Of a stretch of DNA of 64,000 nucleotides, positions 24,934 to 34,702 are shown in pieces; positions within the stretch are counted from its first letter, which is position 1, and every line of letters begins with the position of its first letter. This DNA is from Chitinophaga eiseniae. Its GTDB lineage: Bacteria > Bacteroidota > Bacteroidia > Chitinophagales > Chitinophagaceae. The translations under genes and the position numbers were made by a program. A model generated the notes under the pieces. That model searched no databases, had not been told where the DNA came from, and saw only the letters and a program-made list of their open reading frames with translations. The stretch lies in the NCBI RefSeq assembly GCF_900167135.1, contig NZ_FUWZ01000001.1, forward strand, positions 558,001-622,000, in the 5' to 3' direction.

Positions 24934-26346
24934 ATGCGTACCATTCAAGTAAAAACAAGATCCAAACAGATGCTGGCGGACATCTTCACGCCAGTGGGCA
25001 TCTATCTGCGGTTGCGCGACAAGTTCCCCGGCTCCATCCTCCTGGAAAGTACGGACTACCGCGCCAGCGAAAACAGCTATTCCTATATCTGTATCAAGCC
25101 TATAGCAGGCATCGAAGTCACCTCCACCAGCCACTTCGAATTTAAATATCCCAACCTGCCGGTGGAAAAAAAGGAGCTGAAAGACACCCAGAAAGTGCTG
25201 GACGAATTACAGAAGTTCCTCGGTAGCTTCACCTTCAACGGCAACCACCCCGTACCGCTTGCCCAGACGCTCTTTGGATATAGCACGTTTGACTCGGTAC
25301 AGTTCTTTGAAACCATCGAATTCGATAAAAATAAAAAAGGCGGTAACGCACAGATACCCCTGATGCGGTACCGCTTTTACCAATATGTGATCGCCATCAA
25401 CCACTTCAAAGACGAACTTTACCTCTGTGAAAACCAGATAGAAGGCCTCGACAGTGAGTTTGACCTGGTAGAATCACTCATCCGCCACAAGGATTCTCCC
25501 GGTTATCCTTTCGCCACCAACGGGGAAGAAACCAGTAACATGACAGACGCGGAATATATGCAGATGGTGGAACAAGGCAAACAACACTGTTTTCGCGGAG
25601 ATGTCTTCCAGGTGGTCCTTTCCCGAGCCTTCAAAAGGTCCTTCACCGGTGATGAATTCAACGTATACCGCGCTCTCCGCTCCATCAATCCCTCCCCCTA
25701 CCTCTTCTTCTTCGATTACGGCGATTATAAATTAATGGGTTCTTCTCCGGAAGCACAAATAGTGATCAAGGACGGCACTGCCGCTATCCACCCGATTGCA
25801 GGCACCTTCCGCCGTACCGGCGATGACCGCCAGGATAAAATACTGGCTGATAAACTGCTGCAGGACCCGAAAGAAAATGCCGAACACGTGATGCTGGTAG
25901 ACCTTGCCCGCAATGACCTCAGCAGAAACGCCACCAATGTGGAGGTATCCACCTATCGCCAGGTACAATATTACTCCCACGTGATCCACCTGGTGAGCGA
26001 AGTGAAAGGAAAAGTAGACCCCACCATCAATCCTTTTGCATTGCTGGCCTCTTCCTTCCCTGCAGGCACCCTCTCGGGAGCGCCCAAGTACCGCGCCATG
26101 GAGATCATTGATGCGCTGGAACCTACGCCCCGCGGCTTCTATGGCGGCTGTATCGGTTGGGTGGGCTTTAACGGCAACTTCAACCATGCCATTATGATCC
26201 GTTCCATCCTCAGTAAAATGAACACCCTTTACTATCAGGCCGGCGCCGGCGTAGTGGCTAAATCAGTGGCTTCTTCTGAACTGGAAGAAGTAGGCAATAA
26301 ACTCAATGCATTAAAACAAGCCATCCTGCTGGCACAAAAAATCTGA
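24934..26346 (+). CDS. trpE: Anthranilate synthase component I
   Basis: A 470-residue chorismate-using enzyme. The chorismate-binding block is clear: RGDVFQVVLSRAFKR, NPSPYLFFFDYGDYKLMGSSPE, HPIAGTFRRTGDDRQDKILAD, EHVMLVDLARNDLSRNA, FPAGTLSGAPKYRAMEIID and FYGGCIGWVGFNG. It converts chorismate to anthranilate with ammonia supplied by TrpG, whose gene follows after 1 bp. TrpE proteins are usually inhibited by tryptophan at the N-terminal domain. It is the first gene after the trp attenuator. Confidence 0.96.
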   Translation: MRTIQVKTRSKQMLADIFTPVGIYLRLRDKFPGSILLESTDYRASENSYSYICIKPIAGIEVTSTSHFEFKYPNLPVEKKELKDTQKVLDELQKFLGSFTFNGNHPVPLAQTLFGYSTFDSVQFFETIEFDKNKKGGNAQIPLMRYRFYQYVIAINHFKDELYLCENQIEGLDSEFDLVESLIRHKDSPGYPFATNGEETSNMTDAEYMQMVEQGKQHCFRGDVFQVVLSRAFKRSFTGDEFNVYRALRSINPSPYLFFFDYGDYKLMGSSPEAQIVIKDGTAAIHPIAGTFRRTGDDRQDKILADKLLQDPKENAEHVMLVDLARNDLSRNATNVEVSTYRQVQYYSHVIHLVSEVKGKVDPTINPFALLASSFPAGTLSGAPKYRAMEIIDALEPTPRGFYGGCIGWVGFNGNFNHAIMIRSILSKMNTLYYQAGAGVVAKSVASSELEEVGNKLNALKQAILLAQKI

Positions 26347-26347
26347 C

Positions 26348-26917
26348 ATGAATATCCTCGTTTTCGATAACTACGACTCTTTTACCTATAACCTCGTTCA
26401 CCTCGTGGAAAAGCTGGTCAACAGCAAAGTGACCGTTGTCCGCAACGACGAAATAGCCCTCGAAAAGGTGAACGATTATGATAAGATCATCCTGTCGCCC
26501 GGTCCCGGTATCCCGGAAGAAGCCGGCCTGCTGCTGCCGCTGATCAAAGAATATGCACCGTCCAAATCCATTTTCGGCGTATGTCTCGGCTTACAGGCCA
26601 TCGGCCAGGCTTTCGGCGGTTCGCTCATCAACCTCCGCGAAGTGTACCACGGCGTAGCCACCAACGTAAAAATCATTTCCGATGAAGGCCGCCTCTTCAA
26701 AGGCATGCCCCGCGATATACAGGCCGGCCGTTATCACTCCTGGGTGATCGACAAAGCCACCCTCCCCGCTGAGCTGACACTGACAGCAGAAGACGAGGAA
26801 GGCTTTATCATGGCCCTGCAGCATAACAAATACGATGTAAGCGGCGTACAGTTCCACCCGGAAAGTGTACTCACGCCACAGGGAGAACAGATACTGAAAA
26901 ACTGGCTGGCATTATAA
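26348..26917 (+). CDS. trpG: Anthranilate synthase component II (glutamine amidotransferase)
   Basis: A 189-residue class I glutamine amidotransferase. Catalytic Cys lies in FGVCLGLQAIGQAFGG and the His/Glu pair in GVQFHPESVLTPQG; the N-terminus ILVFDNYDSFTYNLVHLVEKL and SPGPGIPEEAG are typical. It supplies ammonia to TrpE. In many bacteria this subunit also serves p-aminobenzoate synthase, but its location directly after trpE assigns it to tryptophan. A 55-bp gap separates it from trpD. Confidence 0.95.
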   Translation: MNILVFDNYDSFTYNLVHLVEKLVNSKVTVVRNDEIALEKVNDYDKIILSPGPGIPEEAGLLLPLIKEYAPSKSIFGVCLGLQAIGQAFGGSLINLREVYHGVATNVKIISDEGRLFKGMPRDIQAGRYHSWVIDKATLPAELTLTAEDEEGFIMALQHNKYDVSGVQFHPESVLTPQGEQILKNWLAL

Positions 26918-26972
26918 TACCACCGCCGTTTTTTAAACTTCTCTTTGCTCATTTTAAATACATCCATCTGGT

Positions 26973-27965
26973 ATGAAAAAGATACTTAACTACCTGTTCG
27001 AACATAAAACTTTTACCCGCGAAGGGGCTAAAGATATCCTGATCAACATCTCCAAAGGCATGTACAACGAGAGTGAACTCGCTGCTTTCATGACCGTGTT
27101 CCTCATGCGCAGCATCACTATCGATGAACTGCTGGGCTTCCGCGATGCCTTGCTGGAGCTGTGTATCCCCGTAAAACTGAATGGCTACGATGTGCTGGAT
27201 ATCGTAGGTACCGGCGGGGATGCAAAAAATACCTTTAATATTTCTACCTTGTCGTGCTTTATCGTGGCCGGCGCAGGGGGTAAAGTGGCTAAACACGGTA
27301 ACTACGGCGTGTCTTCCATCAGCGGCGCCTCCAATCTCATGGAACTCGTAGGCTACAAGTTCAAGGCCGACGACGCCAAACTCCGCACCGAGCTGGAAGA
27401 AGCAGGCCTCTGTTTCCTGCACGCGCCCCTGTTTCACCCGGCACTTAAAAACGTGGCCGGTATCCGCCGCGAACTGGGCATCCGCACGTTCTTTAACATG
27501 CTTGGCCCGCTGGTAAACCCGGCTTTCGCCCAGCACCAGCTGATCGGCGTATACAGCCTCGAAATGGCCCGCGTGTACAACTACCTGTTCCAGCAAACCG
27601 ACAAAAAATTTGTCATCGTGCACAGCCTCGACGGTTATGATGAGATCTCCCTCACCGCAGACACCAAAGTCATCACCAACGACGGTGAACAGGACTGGAC
27701 ACCGGAACAGCTCGGCAAACGCAAAGTACATCCGGAAGATATCTATGGCGGTAACTCCGTAGAAGAAGCCGCAAAGATCTTTATGAAAATACTCAAAGGC
27801 GAGGGCACCTGGGCACAGAACTCTGTAGTGCTGGCCAACGCCGCCATGGGCCTCTACAGCCTCGGTAAACACAGCTCTTACAACGACGCCTTTGCCGCCG
27901 CCGTAGAATCCCTGGAATCCGGTAATGCCCATAAAGCATTCAAAAAACTGATTGAATTACAATAA
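26973..27965 (+). CDS. trpD: Anthranilate phosphoribosyltransferase
   Basis: A 330-residue enzyme attaching phosphoribose from PRPP to anthranilate. It has the diagnostic VLDIVGTGGDAKNTFNIST loop, KVAKHGNYGVSSISGASNLME, and FFNMLGPLVNPA. Length matches stand-alone TrpD. It lies between trpG and trpC (5 bp) in the usual E-G-D-C order. Confidence 0.95.
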   Translation: MKKILNYLFEHKTFTREGAKDILINISKGMYNESELAAFMTVFLMRSITIDELLGFRDALLELCIPVKLNGYDVLDIVGTGGDAKNTFNISTLSCFIVAGAGGKVAKHGNYGVSSISGASNLMELVGYKFKADDAKLRTELEEAGLCFLHAPLFHPALKNVAGIRRELGIRTFFNMLGPLVNPAFAQHQLIGVYSLEMARVYNYLFQQTDKKFVIVHSLDGYDEISLTADTKVITNDGEQDWTPEQLGKRKVHPEDIYGGNSVEEAAKIFMKILKGEGTWAQNSVVLANAAMGLYSLGKHSSYNDAFAAAVESLESGNAHKAFKKLIELQ

Positions 27966-27970
27966 GGCTG

Positions 27971-28771
27971 ATGAAAAACATATTAGCAGAAATAGTCGCC
28001 CATAAACAAGTGGAAGTAGCGGCCCGCAAACAACAACGCAGCGCAGAAGAACTGCAGCAGACCTCTGTGTTCGACCGCGAGCCGCTGTCGCTCCGCAGCT
28101 TCCTGCAGCACCCCGAAAAAACAGGTATCATCGCGGAATTCAAACGACGCTCTCCTTCCAAAGGGCTGATCAATGGTGAAGTAACGGTGCAGCAGGTCAC
28201 CACCGCTTATACCCGTTACGGCGCTTCCGGCCTCTCCGTACTGACGGACGAGAAATATTTCGGCGGTTCTTCCGACGATCTGCAACAGGCGCGCAGCTTC
28301 AACCAGATACCCATCCTGCGAAAGGATTTTGTGATCGATGAATACCAGATCCTCGAAGCTAAAGCCATCGGCGCCGATGTGATACTGCTCATCGCAGAAT
28401 GCCTCGATGCCGCACAGGTGGCGCACCTCTCCCGGTTCGCACACAACCTCGGCCTCGAAGTGCTGCTGGAAGTACACAGCGAAGCACAGCTGGAAAAAGT
28501 AACGGACCACACCCACCTCGTAGGCGTGAACAACCGCGACCTGATCACTTTCCAGGTGGACTTCAACCGCTCCTGCGAACTGGCGCCGAAAATTCCGGCC
28601 GACAAAATCAAAGTGGCGGAAAGCGGTATCAACGACCCGGCAGCCATCTTAACACTGAAAGCCGCCGGCTTCCAGGGCTTCCTGATCGGAGAACATTTTA
28701 TGAAACAGGAAGATCCTGCCCGCGCCTTCGAAAATTTTGTACAGATATTAAACGACCTGCAGGCTAAATAA
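27971..28771 (+). CDS. trpC: Indole-3-glycerol phosphate synthase
   Basis: A 266-residue TIM-barrel enzyme closing the indole ring. Blocks include IIAEFKRRSPSKGLING, LSVLTDEKYFGGSSDDL, PILRKDFVIDEYQILEAKAIGAD, LEVLLEVHSEAQLE, GVNNRDLITFQVD, VAESGINDP and FLIGEHFMKQEDP. It is not fused to TrpF, whose own gene begins 7 bp later. Confidence 0.95.
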   Translation: MKNILAEIVAHKQVEVAARKQQRSAEELQQTSVFDREPLSLRSFLQHPEKTGIIAEFKRRSPSKGLINGEVTVQQVTTAYTRYGASGLSVLTDEKYFGGSSDDLQQARSFNQIPILRKDFVIDEYQILEAKAIGADVILLIAECLDAAQVAHLSRFAHNLGLEVLLEVHSEAQLEKVTDHTHLVGVNNRDLITFQVDFNRSCELAPKIPADKIKVAESGINDPAAILTLKAAGFQGFLIGEHFMKQEDPARAFENFVQILNDLQAK

Positions 28772-28778
28772 TCTCATC

Positions 28779-29411
28779 ATGCGTATTAAAGTGTGCGGTA
28801 TCACCAGGGCGGCAGATTTACAGGGACTGACAGACAACCAGGTGGACTACGCCGGGTTTATCTTCTATGAAAAGTCACCCCGCTTCGCCGCCAACAAGAT
28901 AGATGCCCGTACCGTGCGGGAAACCACCGGTATCCGTAAGGTAGGCGTGTTTGTGAACGCCACGCCGGAACAGATACTGCGTACGGTGGCAGACTATGCG
29001 CTGGACATGGTGCAGCTGCATGGCGATGAAACACCTGCCTTCTGCGCCACCATCCGGGAAACCGTGCCGGTGATCAAGGCTTTTCGTATAGGCGTTGACG
29101 CAGACTGGCAAACATTATTGGCGCCTTATGTGCCGGTAACGGATTATTTCCTCTTCGATACCGCCTCCGTAAAAGGTTATGGCGGCACCGGAGAGCGGTT
29201 TAACTGGGAGCTGCTGCAGCAATACCCGTTTGACCACCCTTTCCTGCTGAGCGGCGGCATCACCCCGGAAGATGTAGACGCTATCCGGGAACTGGAACTG
29301 CCAGCGCTTTTTGCAGTAGACATCAACAGCAAATTTGAGGACGCTCCCGGCATCAAGAATATGGAGAAAGTGACGTTGTTCGTAGCCGGTATGCAGAAAA
29401 TATCTAAATAA
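28779..29411 (+). CDS. trpF: Phosphoribosylanthranilate isomerase
   Basis: A 210-residue (beta/alpha)8 isomerase. RIKVCGITRAADLQGL holds the catalytic Cys; then YAGFIFYEKSPRF, KVGVFVNATPEQIL, VQLHGDETPAFC, and the phosphate site LLSGGITPEDVDAI with VDINSKFEDAPGIKN. It follows trpC by 7 bp and precedes trpB by 21 bp. Confidence 0.94.
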   Translation: MRIKVCGITRAADLQGLTDNQVDYAGFIFYEKSPRFAANKIDARTVRETTGIRKVGVFVNATPEQILRTVADYALDMVQLHGDETPAFCATIRETVPVIKAFRIGVDADWQTLLAPYVPVTDYFLFDTASVKGYGGTGERFNWELLQQYPFDHPFLLSGGITPEDVDAIRELELPALFAVDINSKFEDAPGIKNMEKVTLFVAGMQKISK

Positions 29412-29432
29412 CTAAATTTAAAAATATTCTCC

Positions 29433-30641
29433 ATGGACATTGCAATTGACACCAGCAAATCCAGGTACCACATAGACAAGAACGGCTATTACGGCAGATT
29501 TGGCGGCGCCTATGTTCCTGAAATGCTGTTCCCTAATGTGGACGAACTGCAACACAAGTATATGGAAGTGCTCAGCGACCCGGCCTTTCAGCAGGAGTTC
29601 GAAGCCTTGCTGCGCGATTACGTAGGTCGCCCTTCGCCGCTGTACTTCGCCAAACGCCTCTCTGAAAAATACCAGGCGAAAATTTTCCTTAAACGGGAAG
29701 ACCTGAACCATACCGGCGCGCATAAGGTGAACAACACCATCGGGCAGATCCTGCTGGCAAAGCGGCTGGGCAAAAAGCGGATCATCGCAGAAACCGGCGC
29801 CGGTCAGCATGGTGTGGCCACCGCCACCGTATGTGCGCTGATGGGCATGGAATGCGTGGTGTATATGGGCAGCATCGATATTGAGAGACAGGCGCCCAAC
29901 GTGTCCCGCATGAAAATGCTGGGCGCCACCGTAGTGGCGGCCACCAGCGGCAGTCAAACCTTAAAAGATGCTACCAATGAAGCGATCCGCGACTGGATCA
30001 ACAACCCGGTAGACACACATTATATCCTCGGCACCGCTGCCGGTCCGCATCCTTATCCTGATATGGTAGCCCGCCTCCAGTCAGTGATCAGCGAAGAGAT
30101 CCGCAAGCAGCTGCTGGAAAAAACCGGCAGCGAACTTCCTGATTATGTGGTGGCCTGCATCGGTGGCGGCAGCAATGCCGCCGGCGCTTTCTTCCACTAC
30201 CTCGATGAAGAGGAAGTGAAGCTGGTAGCCGTAGAAGCCGGAGGTAAAGGGGTGCATAGCGGTCACTCTGCCGCTACCACCCAGCTGGGTAAAATAGGTA
30301 TTATCCACGCTTCCAAAACATTGCTCATGCAGACAGAAGACGGCCAGATCACCGAGCCGTATTCTATCTCCGCCGGACTGGACTACCCCGGCATCGGGCC
30401 CATGCACGCGCACCTGTACGAAACAGGCCGCGCCATGTTCCTCGACGCTACCGACGATGAAGCCCTGGCCGCCGCCTACGAGCTGTGCAAACTGGAAGGT
30501 ATCATCCCCGCCATGGAATCAGCCCATGCGCTGGCCAAACTGAAAGACCTGCCATTCAACCCCGATGATGTGGTGGTGGTATGCCTGTCAGGCCGCGGTG
30601 ATAAAGACCTGAATACCTACATCCGTCACATGAATAAATAA
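29433..30641 (+). CDS. trpB: Tryptophan synthase beta chain
   Basis: A 402-residue PLP enzyme joining indole and serine. The start [22 protein letters not shown] is the standard TrpB1 N-terminus. PLP Lys is in [15 protein letters not shown]; other blocks are [17 protein letters not shown], the phosphate loop [12 protein letters not shown], and [14 protein letters not shown]. It is the major TrpB1 form, which pairs with TrpA, whose gene starts 8 bp downstream. Confidence 0.96.
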   Translation: MDIAIDTSKSRYHIDKNGYYGRFGGAYVPEMLFPNVDELQHKYMEVLSDPAFQQEFEALLRDYVGRPSPLYFAKRLSEKYQAKIFLKREDLNHTGAHKVNNTIGQILLAKRLGKKRIIAETGAGQHGVATATVCALMGMECVVYMGSIDIERQAPNVSRMKMLGATVVAATSGSQTLKDATNEAIRDWINNPVDTHYILGTAAGPHPYPDMVARLQSVISEEIRKQLLEKTGSELPDYVVACIGGGSNAAGAFFHYLDEEEVKLVAVEAGGKGVHSGHSAATTQLGKIGIIHASKTLLMQTEDGQITEPYSISAGLDYPGIGPMHAHLYETGRAMFLDATDDEALAAAYELCKLEGIIPAMESAHALAKLKDLPFNPDDVVVVCLSGRGDKDLNTYIRHMNK

Positions 30642-30649
30642 TCTGGAGT

Positions 30650-31423
30650 ATGCAAAACCGTATTGACCAATTGTTTGCTGCCAAACAACACGGTGTTCTG
30701 AATATATATTGCACCGCCGGGTATCCGGAACTGAATGATACCCTGCCGGTGATGACAGCCCTGCAACAACACGGGGCAGACCTGATCGAACTGGGCATGC
30801 CCTTTTCCGACCCGCTGGCCGACGGCCCCGTTATCCAGGACAGCGGCACCCGCGCATTGAAAAACGGCATGAGCGTACATACACTCTTTGAACAGCTGGC
30901 CGGCTTCCGGGAACGTATATACGTCCCCGTTATCCTTATGGGATATCTGAACCCGGTATTACTGTACGGTGTGGAAGCCTTCGTGAAAAAATGTGCAGAA
31001 GCAGGTGTGGACGGGGTTATCCTGCCCGATCTGCCTATGGCGGAATATGCAGCGGAATACAAAACCATCTTCGAACAAAACAATGTCCACCTCATCTTCC
31101 TGGTGACCCCGGAAACCAGTGATGAACGTATCCGTCAGCTGGACAGCCTCAGCAGGGGGTTCCTGTATGCCGTGTCTTCTTCTTCCACTACCGGAAAAGA
31201 CAAAGACATGTCGCATCAGCAGGCCTACTTTGAAAGGCTGCAGCAGCTGAAGCTGCAAAACCCGGTGCTCATTGGTTTTGGTATTAAAGACAAAACCACT
31301 TTCGACACCGCCTGCCGTTATACCAACGGGGCCATTATTGGCACTGCCTTTATCAAAGCATTGGGAGAAGGCAAGGATATTGACAGCACAGTTCGTACTT
31401 TTATTGGCGCTATCAAAAACTAA
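30650..31423 (+). CDS. trpA: Tryptophan synthase alpha chain
   Basis: A 257-residue TIM barrel releasing indole from indole-3-glycerol phosphate. It has IELGMPFSDPLADGPVIQ with catalytic Glu and Asp, VILMGYLNPVLLYGVEAF, VDGVILPDLPMAEYA, and GFGIKDKTTFDTACRYTNGAIIGTAF. It is the last trp gene. hisH begins only 2 bp after its stop, so read-through from the trp promoter into the second his block is nearly unavoidable. Confidence 0.95.
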   Translation: MQNRIDQLFAAKQHGVLNIYCTAGYPELNDTLPVMTALQQHGADLIELGMPFSDPLADGPVIQDSGTRALKNGMSVHTLFEQLAGFRERIYVPVILMGYLNPVLLYGVEAFVKKCAEAGVDGVILPDLPMAEYAAEYKTIFEQNNVHLIFLVTPETSDERIRQLDSLSRGFLYAVSSSSTTGKDKDMSHQQAYFERLQQLKLQNPVLIGFGIKDKTTFDTACRYTNGAIIGTAFIKALGEGKDIDSTVRTFIGAIKN

Positions 31424-31425
31424 TT

Positions 31426-32019
31426 ATGAAAACAGCCATCATAAAATACAATGCCGGGAATATCCGCTCCGTACAGTTTGCACTGGAGCGTTTAGGCGTA
31501 GACGGTATTGTGACGGATAATCCGGAAGAGATCCTGTCGGCCGACAGGGTGATCTTCCCCGGGGTAGGCGAAGCCAGTACCGCCATGCGGTACCTGCAGG
31601 AGCGCAACCTCGACAAGCTGATTGCCGGCCTGCAACAGCCGGTGCTGGGCATCTGCCTGGGTATGCAGCTGCTGTGCCGCCACTCGGAAGAAAATGATAC
31701 GCCATGCATCGGTGTGTTTGACGTGGAAGTGAAACGTTTCACTTCCCCGGTGGAGAACCTGCTGAAGATACCACAGATAGGCTGGAACAATATTACCGGC
31801 CTGCATAGCGTGATGTTTGAGCATGTGCCGGAAAACAGCTACATGTATTTTGTGCACAGTTATTATGCGGCGCTGGGCGCAGACACGGTGGCCATCACCA
31901 ATTATGTGATCAACTACAGTGCTGCGTTGCAGAAAGATAATTTTTATGCGGTGCAGTTCCACCCCGAAAAATCGGCGGAACACGGCGCCCGTATCATCGA
32001 AAACTTTTTGAACTTATAA
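31426..32019 (+). CDS. hisH: Imidazole glycerol phosphate synthase glutaminase subunit
   Basis: A 197-residue class I glutaminase supplying ammonia to HisF. Catalytic Cys is in GICLGMQLLCRHSEE and the His-Glu pair in YAVQFHPEKSAEHG; KYNAGNIRSVQFALERLG is the HisH N-terminus. It starts the second his block, immediately behind trpA, and is followed by the hisA fusion after 1 bp. Confidence 0.95.
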   Translation: MKTAIIKYNAGNIRSVQFALERLGVDGIVTDNPEEILSADRVIFPGVGEASTAMRYLQERNLDKLIAGLQQPVLGICLGMQLLCRHSEENDTPCIGVFDVEVKRFTSPVENLLKIPQIGWNNITGLHSVMFEHVPENSYMYFVHSYYAALGADTVAITNYVINYSAALQKDNFYAVQFHPEKSAEHGARIIENFLNL

Positions 32020-32020
32020 A

Positions 32021-33163
32021 ATGCAAATCAGAAGGATCAGTGTGGATGACGCGTTGCTACGGGTACGCAGAGATGTATTGTATCCCAACGCAACGCTGGA
32101 TGCGGTCACGGTAGATCATGATGCTGACGGCCTGCATTTCGGGGTGTTTGACGGCGGACAGCTGGTGACGGTAGTGTCGCTATTCCCCGGGAAAGGAGAG
32201 GCACAGTTCCGCAAGCTGGCGACAGTGCCGGCAGCGCAGGGTAAAGGATATGGAAAAGCCATACTGGACCACCTGGCAGACATCTGCCGGAAAGAAAATA
32301 TCCAACTCCTCTGGTGCAACGCCCGTGAAACGGCAGTATCTTTTTACCACCGCCTCGGGTATGCCACCCGGGGCAATTATTTTGTAAAAGAAGGCATTAA
32401 TTTCATCCGCATGGAACTATCATTGGAAAAGCCTGCAGCCAAACGTTTTGAGGTAATCCCTGCCATCGATATTATCGATGGTAAATGTGTGCGCCTCACG
32501 CAGGGCGACTACAGCCAGCAGAAAGTATATAACGAACATCCGCTGGAAGTGGCGAAAGAATTTGAAGCGTTGGGCGTTCGCCGCCTGCACCTGGTAGACC
32601 TCGACGGCGCCAAAAAAGGCGCTGTGGTAAACTGGAAAGTGCTGGAGAATATTGCCGGCAAAACTTCGCTGATAACAGATTTTGGCGGCGGCATCAAAAC
32701 CGGCAAAGACCTGGAGATCGTATATGAATGCGGTGCAGCGCTGGCAACTATCGGCAGCGTAGCGGTGAAATCGCCGGAGCTGTTTTTTAGCTGGGTAGAG
32801 CGTTTCGGGGCAGACAAAATTTTCCTCGGCGCCGATGTGAAAGAAGAGAAAATAGCCGTAGGCGGATGGCTGGAAACTACCGGCCTGTCTGTATTTGATT
32901 TTCTGGAGTCCAATATAGATCGCGGCGTGCAAAACATTTTTTGTACAGATATCGCGAAAGATGGTCTGTTGGCAGGTCCTTCCATCGACCTGTATAAAAA
33001 GATCATCGGCGGGTTCCCCGGGATCAACTTTGTGGCCAGCGGTGGCGTCAGCAACATCGGCGATGTGGCCGCCCTGCAGGAAATAGGCTGCCACGGCGTG
33101 ATCATCGGAAAAGCGATCTACGAAGGAAAAATTTCAACAGCGGAATTAAAATCATTCCTCTAA
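32021..33163 (+). CDS. hisA: GNAT acetyltransferase-HisA fusion (ProFAR isomerase)
   Basis: A single 380-residue frame joining two proteins. Residues ~1-133 are a GNAT acetyltransferase, with the acetyl-CoA loop in FRKLATVPAAQGKGYGKAIL and the later NARETAVSFYHRLGYATRGN. Residues ~142-380 are a complete HisA barrel, starting RFEVIPAIDIIDGKCVRLTQG and including FGGGIKTGKDL, FCTDIAKDGLLAGPS and ASGGVSNIGDV, which isomerises ProFAR to PRFAR. Normal HisA is ~240 residues without an N-terminal addition. An in-frame ATG at 32411 could also start a free HisA of 250 residues. The role of the GNAT part is unknown. Confidence 0.93.
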   Translation: MQIRRISVDDALLRVRRDVLYPNATLDAVTVDHDADGLHFGVFDGGQLVTVVSLFPGKGEAQFRKLATVPAAQGKGYGKAILDHLADICRKENIQLLWCNARETAVSFYHRLGYATRGNYFVKEGINFIRMELSLEKPAAKRFEVIPAIDIIDGKCVRLTQGDYSQQKVYNEHPLEVAKEFEALGVRRLHLVDLDGAKKGAVVNWKVLENIAGKTSLITDFGGGIKTGKDLEIVYECGAALATIGSVAVKSPELFFSWVERFGADKIFLGADVKEEKIAVGGWLETTGLSVFDFLESNIDRGVQNIFCTDIAKDGLLAGPSIDLYKKIIGGFPGINFVASGGVSNIGDVAALQEIGCHGVIIGKAIYEGKISTAELKSFL

Positions 33164-33175
33164 AATTATTAACGT

Positions 33176-33931
33176 ATGCTGACCAAACGTATCATACCCT
33201 GTCTGGATATCAAAGACGGCCGTACCGTGAAAGGTATCAATTTTGAAAATATCCGGGACGCAGGTGATCCTATTGAGCTGGGCGCATTATATGCGGCTCA
33301 GGGAGCGGATGAACTGGTGTTTCTGGATATAACGGCAACGAATGAACGAAGAAAAACACTGGCCGAACTGGTCACCCGCATCGCACGGCATGTCAATATA
33401 CCTTTTACCGTAGGTGGTGGTATTGCGGAAGTGGAGGATGTGTATGCGCTCCTGCAATCCGGCGCAGACAAGATCTCTGTGAATACCGCTGCGTTTAAAA
33501 ATCCGGGGCTGGTAGACACGCTGGCACGGGAATTTGGCAGTCAGTGTATTGTGCTGGCTATTGACACACGGTTTGAGGACGGCGACTGGTATGTGTATCT
33601 GAATGGCGGCCGTGTAAAAACAGACCGTAAGGCATTCGACTGGGCCAAAGAGGCGGTAGACCGCGGCGCCGGTGAGATACTGCTCACGTCGATGAACAAT
33701 GACGGCACCAAGCAGGGCTTTGCGCTGGATATCACGGCGCAGCTGTCACAAAACCTGCATGTACCGGTGATCGCTTCCGGTGGTGCAGGCACTATGGAAC
33801 ATTTCGTTGACGTATTTGGAAACGCACAGGCAGATGCAGCGCTGGCCGCCAGCATCTTCCATTATAAAGAAATTGAAATTCCGGCGCTCAAAACTTTCCT
33901 GTATGAGAAAGGTGTGAATGTCCGGTTTTAA
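33176..33931 (+). CDS. hisF: Imidazole glycerol phosphate synthase cyclase subunit
   Basis: A 251-residue barrel that uses ammonia from HisH to make imidazole glycerol phosphate and AICAR. It has [29 protein letters not shown] with catalytic Asp, the matching Asp region [27 protein letters not shown] and [16 protein letters not shown]. It sits 12 bp after the GNAT-hisA gene and 21 bp before the hisIE start. Confidence 0.96.
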   Translation: MLTKRIIPCLDIKDGRTVKGINFENIRDAGDPIELGALYAAQGADELVFLDITATNERRKTLAELVTRIARHVNIPFTVGGGIAEVEDVYALLQSGADKISVNTAAFKNPGLVDTLAREFGSQCIVLAIDTRFEDGDWYVYLNGGRVKTDRKAFDWAKEAVDRGAGEILLTSMNNDGTKQGFALDITAQLSQNLHVPVIASGGAGTMEHFVDVFGNAQADAALAASIFHYKEIEIPALKTFLYEKGVNVRF

Positions 33932-33952
33932 CCACCGCTGAAATTGCTTATC

Positions 33953-34546
33953 ATGCAAATAGATTTTGAAAAATCGGCCGATGGCCTGGTACCGGCCATC
34001 ATCCAGGATGCCGCCACCGGCAAAGTGCTCATGCTCGGATATATGAACCGCGAAGCACTGGACAAAACGCTGGCTGACAACAAAGTCACCTTTTACAGCC
34101 GTTCCAAAAAACGCCTGTGGACAAAAGGGGAGGAGAGCGGTAATTTCCTCCTGTTGCAGGACCTGATGGTGGACTGCGACTCCGATACCATCCTGATCAA
34201 AGCTAATCCGGTAGGCCCCGTATGTCACACCGGAGCCGATACCTGCTGGAATGAAGTCAATAACAGCAATGATTTCCTGGCACGTCTCGAAAGCATCATC
34301 ACCGACCGGAAAAACAATCCTTCCGATAAATCCTATACCTCCCAGCTGTTTGCCAGAGGCATTAACAAAGTGGCGCAGAAAGTAGGCGAGGAGGCCGTGG
34401 AAGTGGTGATCGAAGCCAAAGATGATAACGACGAACTGTTTTTGAACGAATCGGCCGATCTGCTGTATCATTACCTGGTCCTCCTGCAGGCCAAGGGTTT
34501 TACGCTGGCAGACGTTATAAAGGTGTTAAAAGAAAGACATAAATAA
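33953..34546 (+). CDS. hisIE: Bifunctional phosphoribosyl-AMP cyclohydrolase / phosphoribosyl-ATP pyrophosphatase
   Basis: A 197-residue fusion carrying out steps 2 and 3 of the pathway. The HisI part (~1-105) shows VLMLGYMNREALDKTLADNKVTFYSRSKKRLWTKGEESGN and the zinc ligands in DCDSDTILIKANPVGPVCHTGADTCWNE. The HisE part (~115-197) shows the KVGEEAVEVVIEAK and NESADLLYHYLVLL helices. The frame can start at TTG 33944, but ATG 33953 (MQIDFEKSADG) is the normal start. It completes the set: all histidine-specific genes are in this window. Confidence 0.94.
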   Translation: MQIDFEKSADGLVPAIIQDAATGKVLMLGYMNREALDKTLADNKVTFYSRSKKRLWTKGEESGNFLLLQDLMVDCDSDTILIKANPVGPVCHTGADTCWNEVNNSNDFLARLESIITDRKNNPSDKSYTSQLFARGINKVAQKVGEEAVEVVIEAKDDNDELFLNESADLLYHYLVLLQAKGFTLADVIKVLKERHK

Positions 34547-34702
34547 CAGCCATTTGGCTGCAGTAGATAGCGGATTACCAACGGAGTACGTTGAATATGC
34601 ATGAGACTTTTTGTGTATATTTATTTCTCTGTTCGTAATTCGCTTTCTGTATTTTGTAATTGTTGTAAATTACGTCCCAACTACTAATTAAAATAAATTA
34701 TA

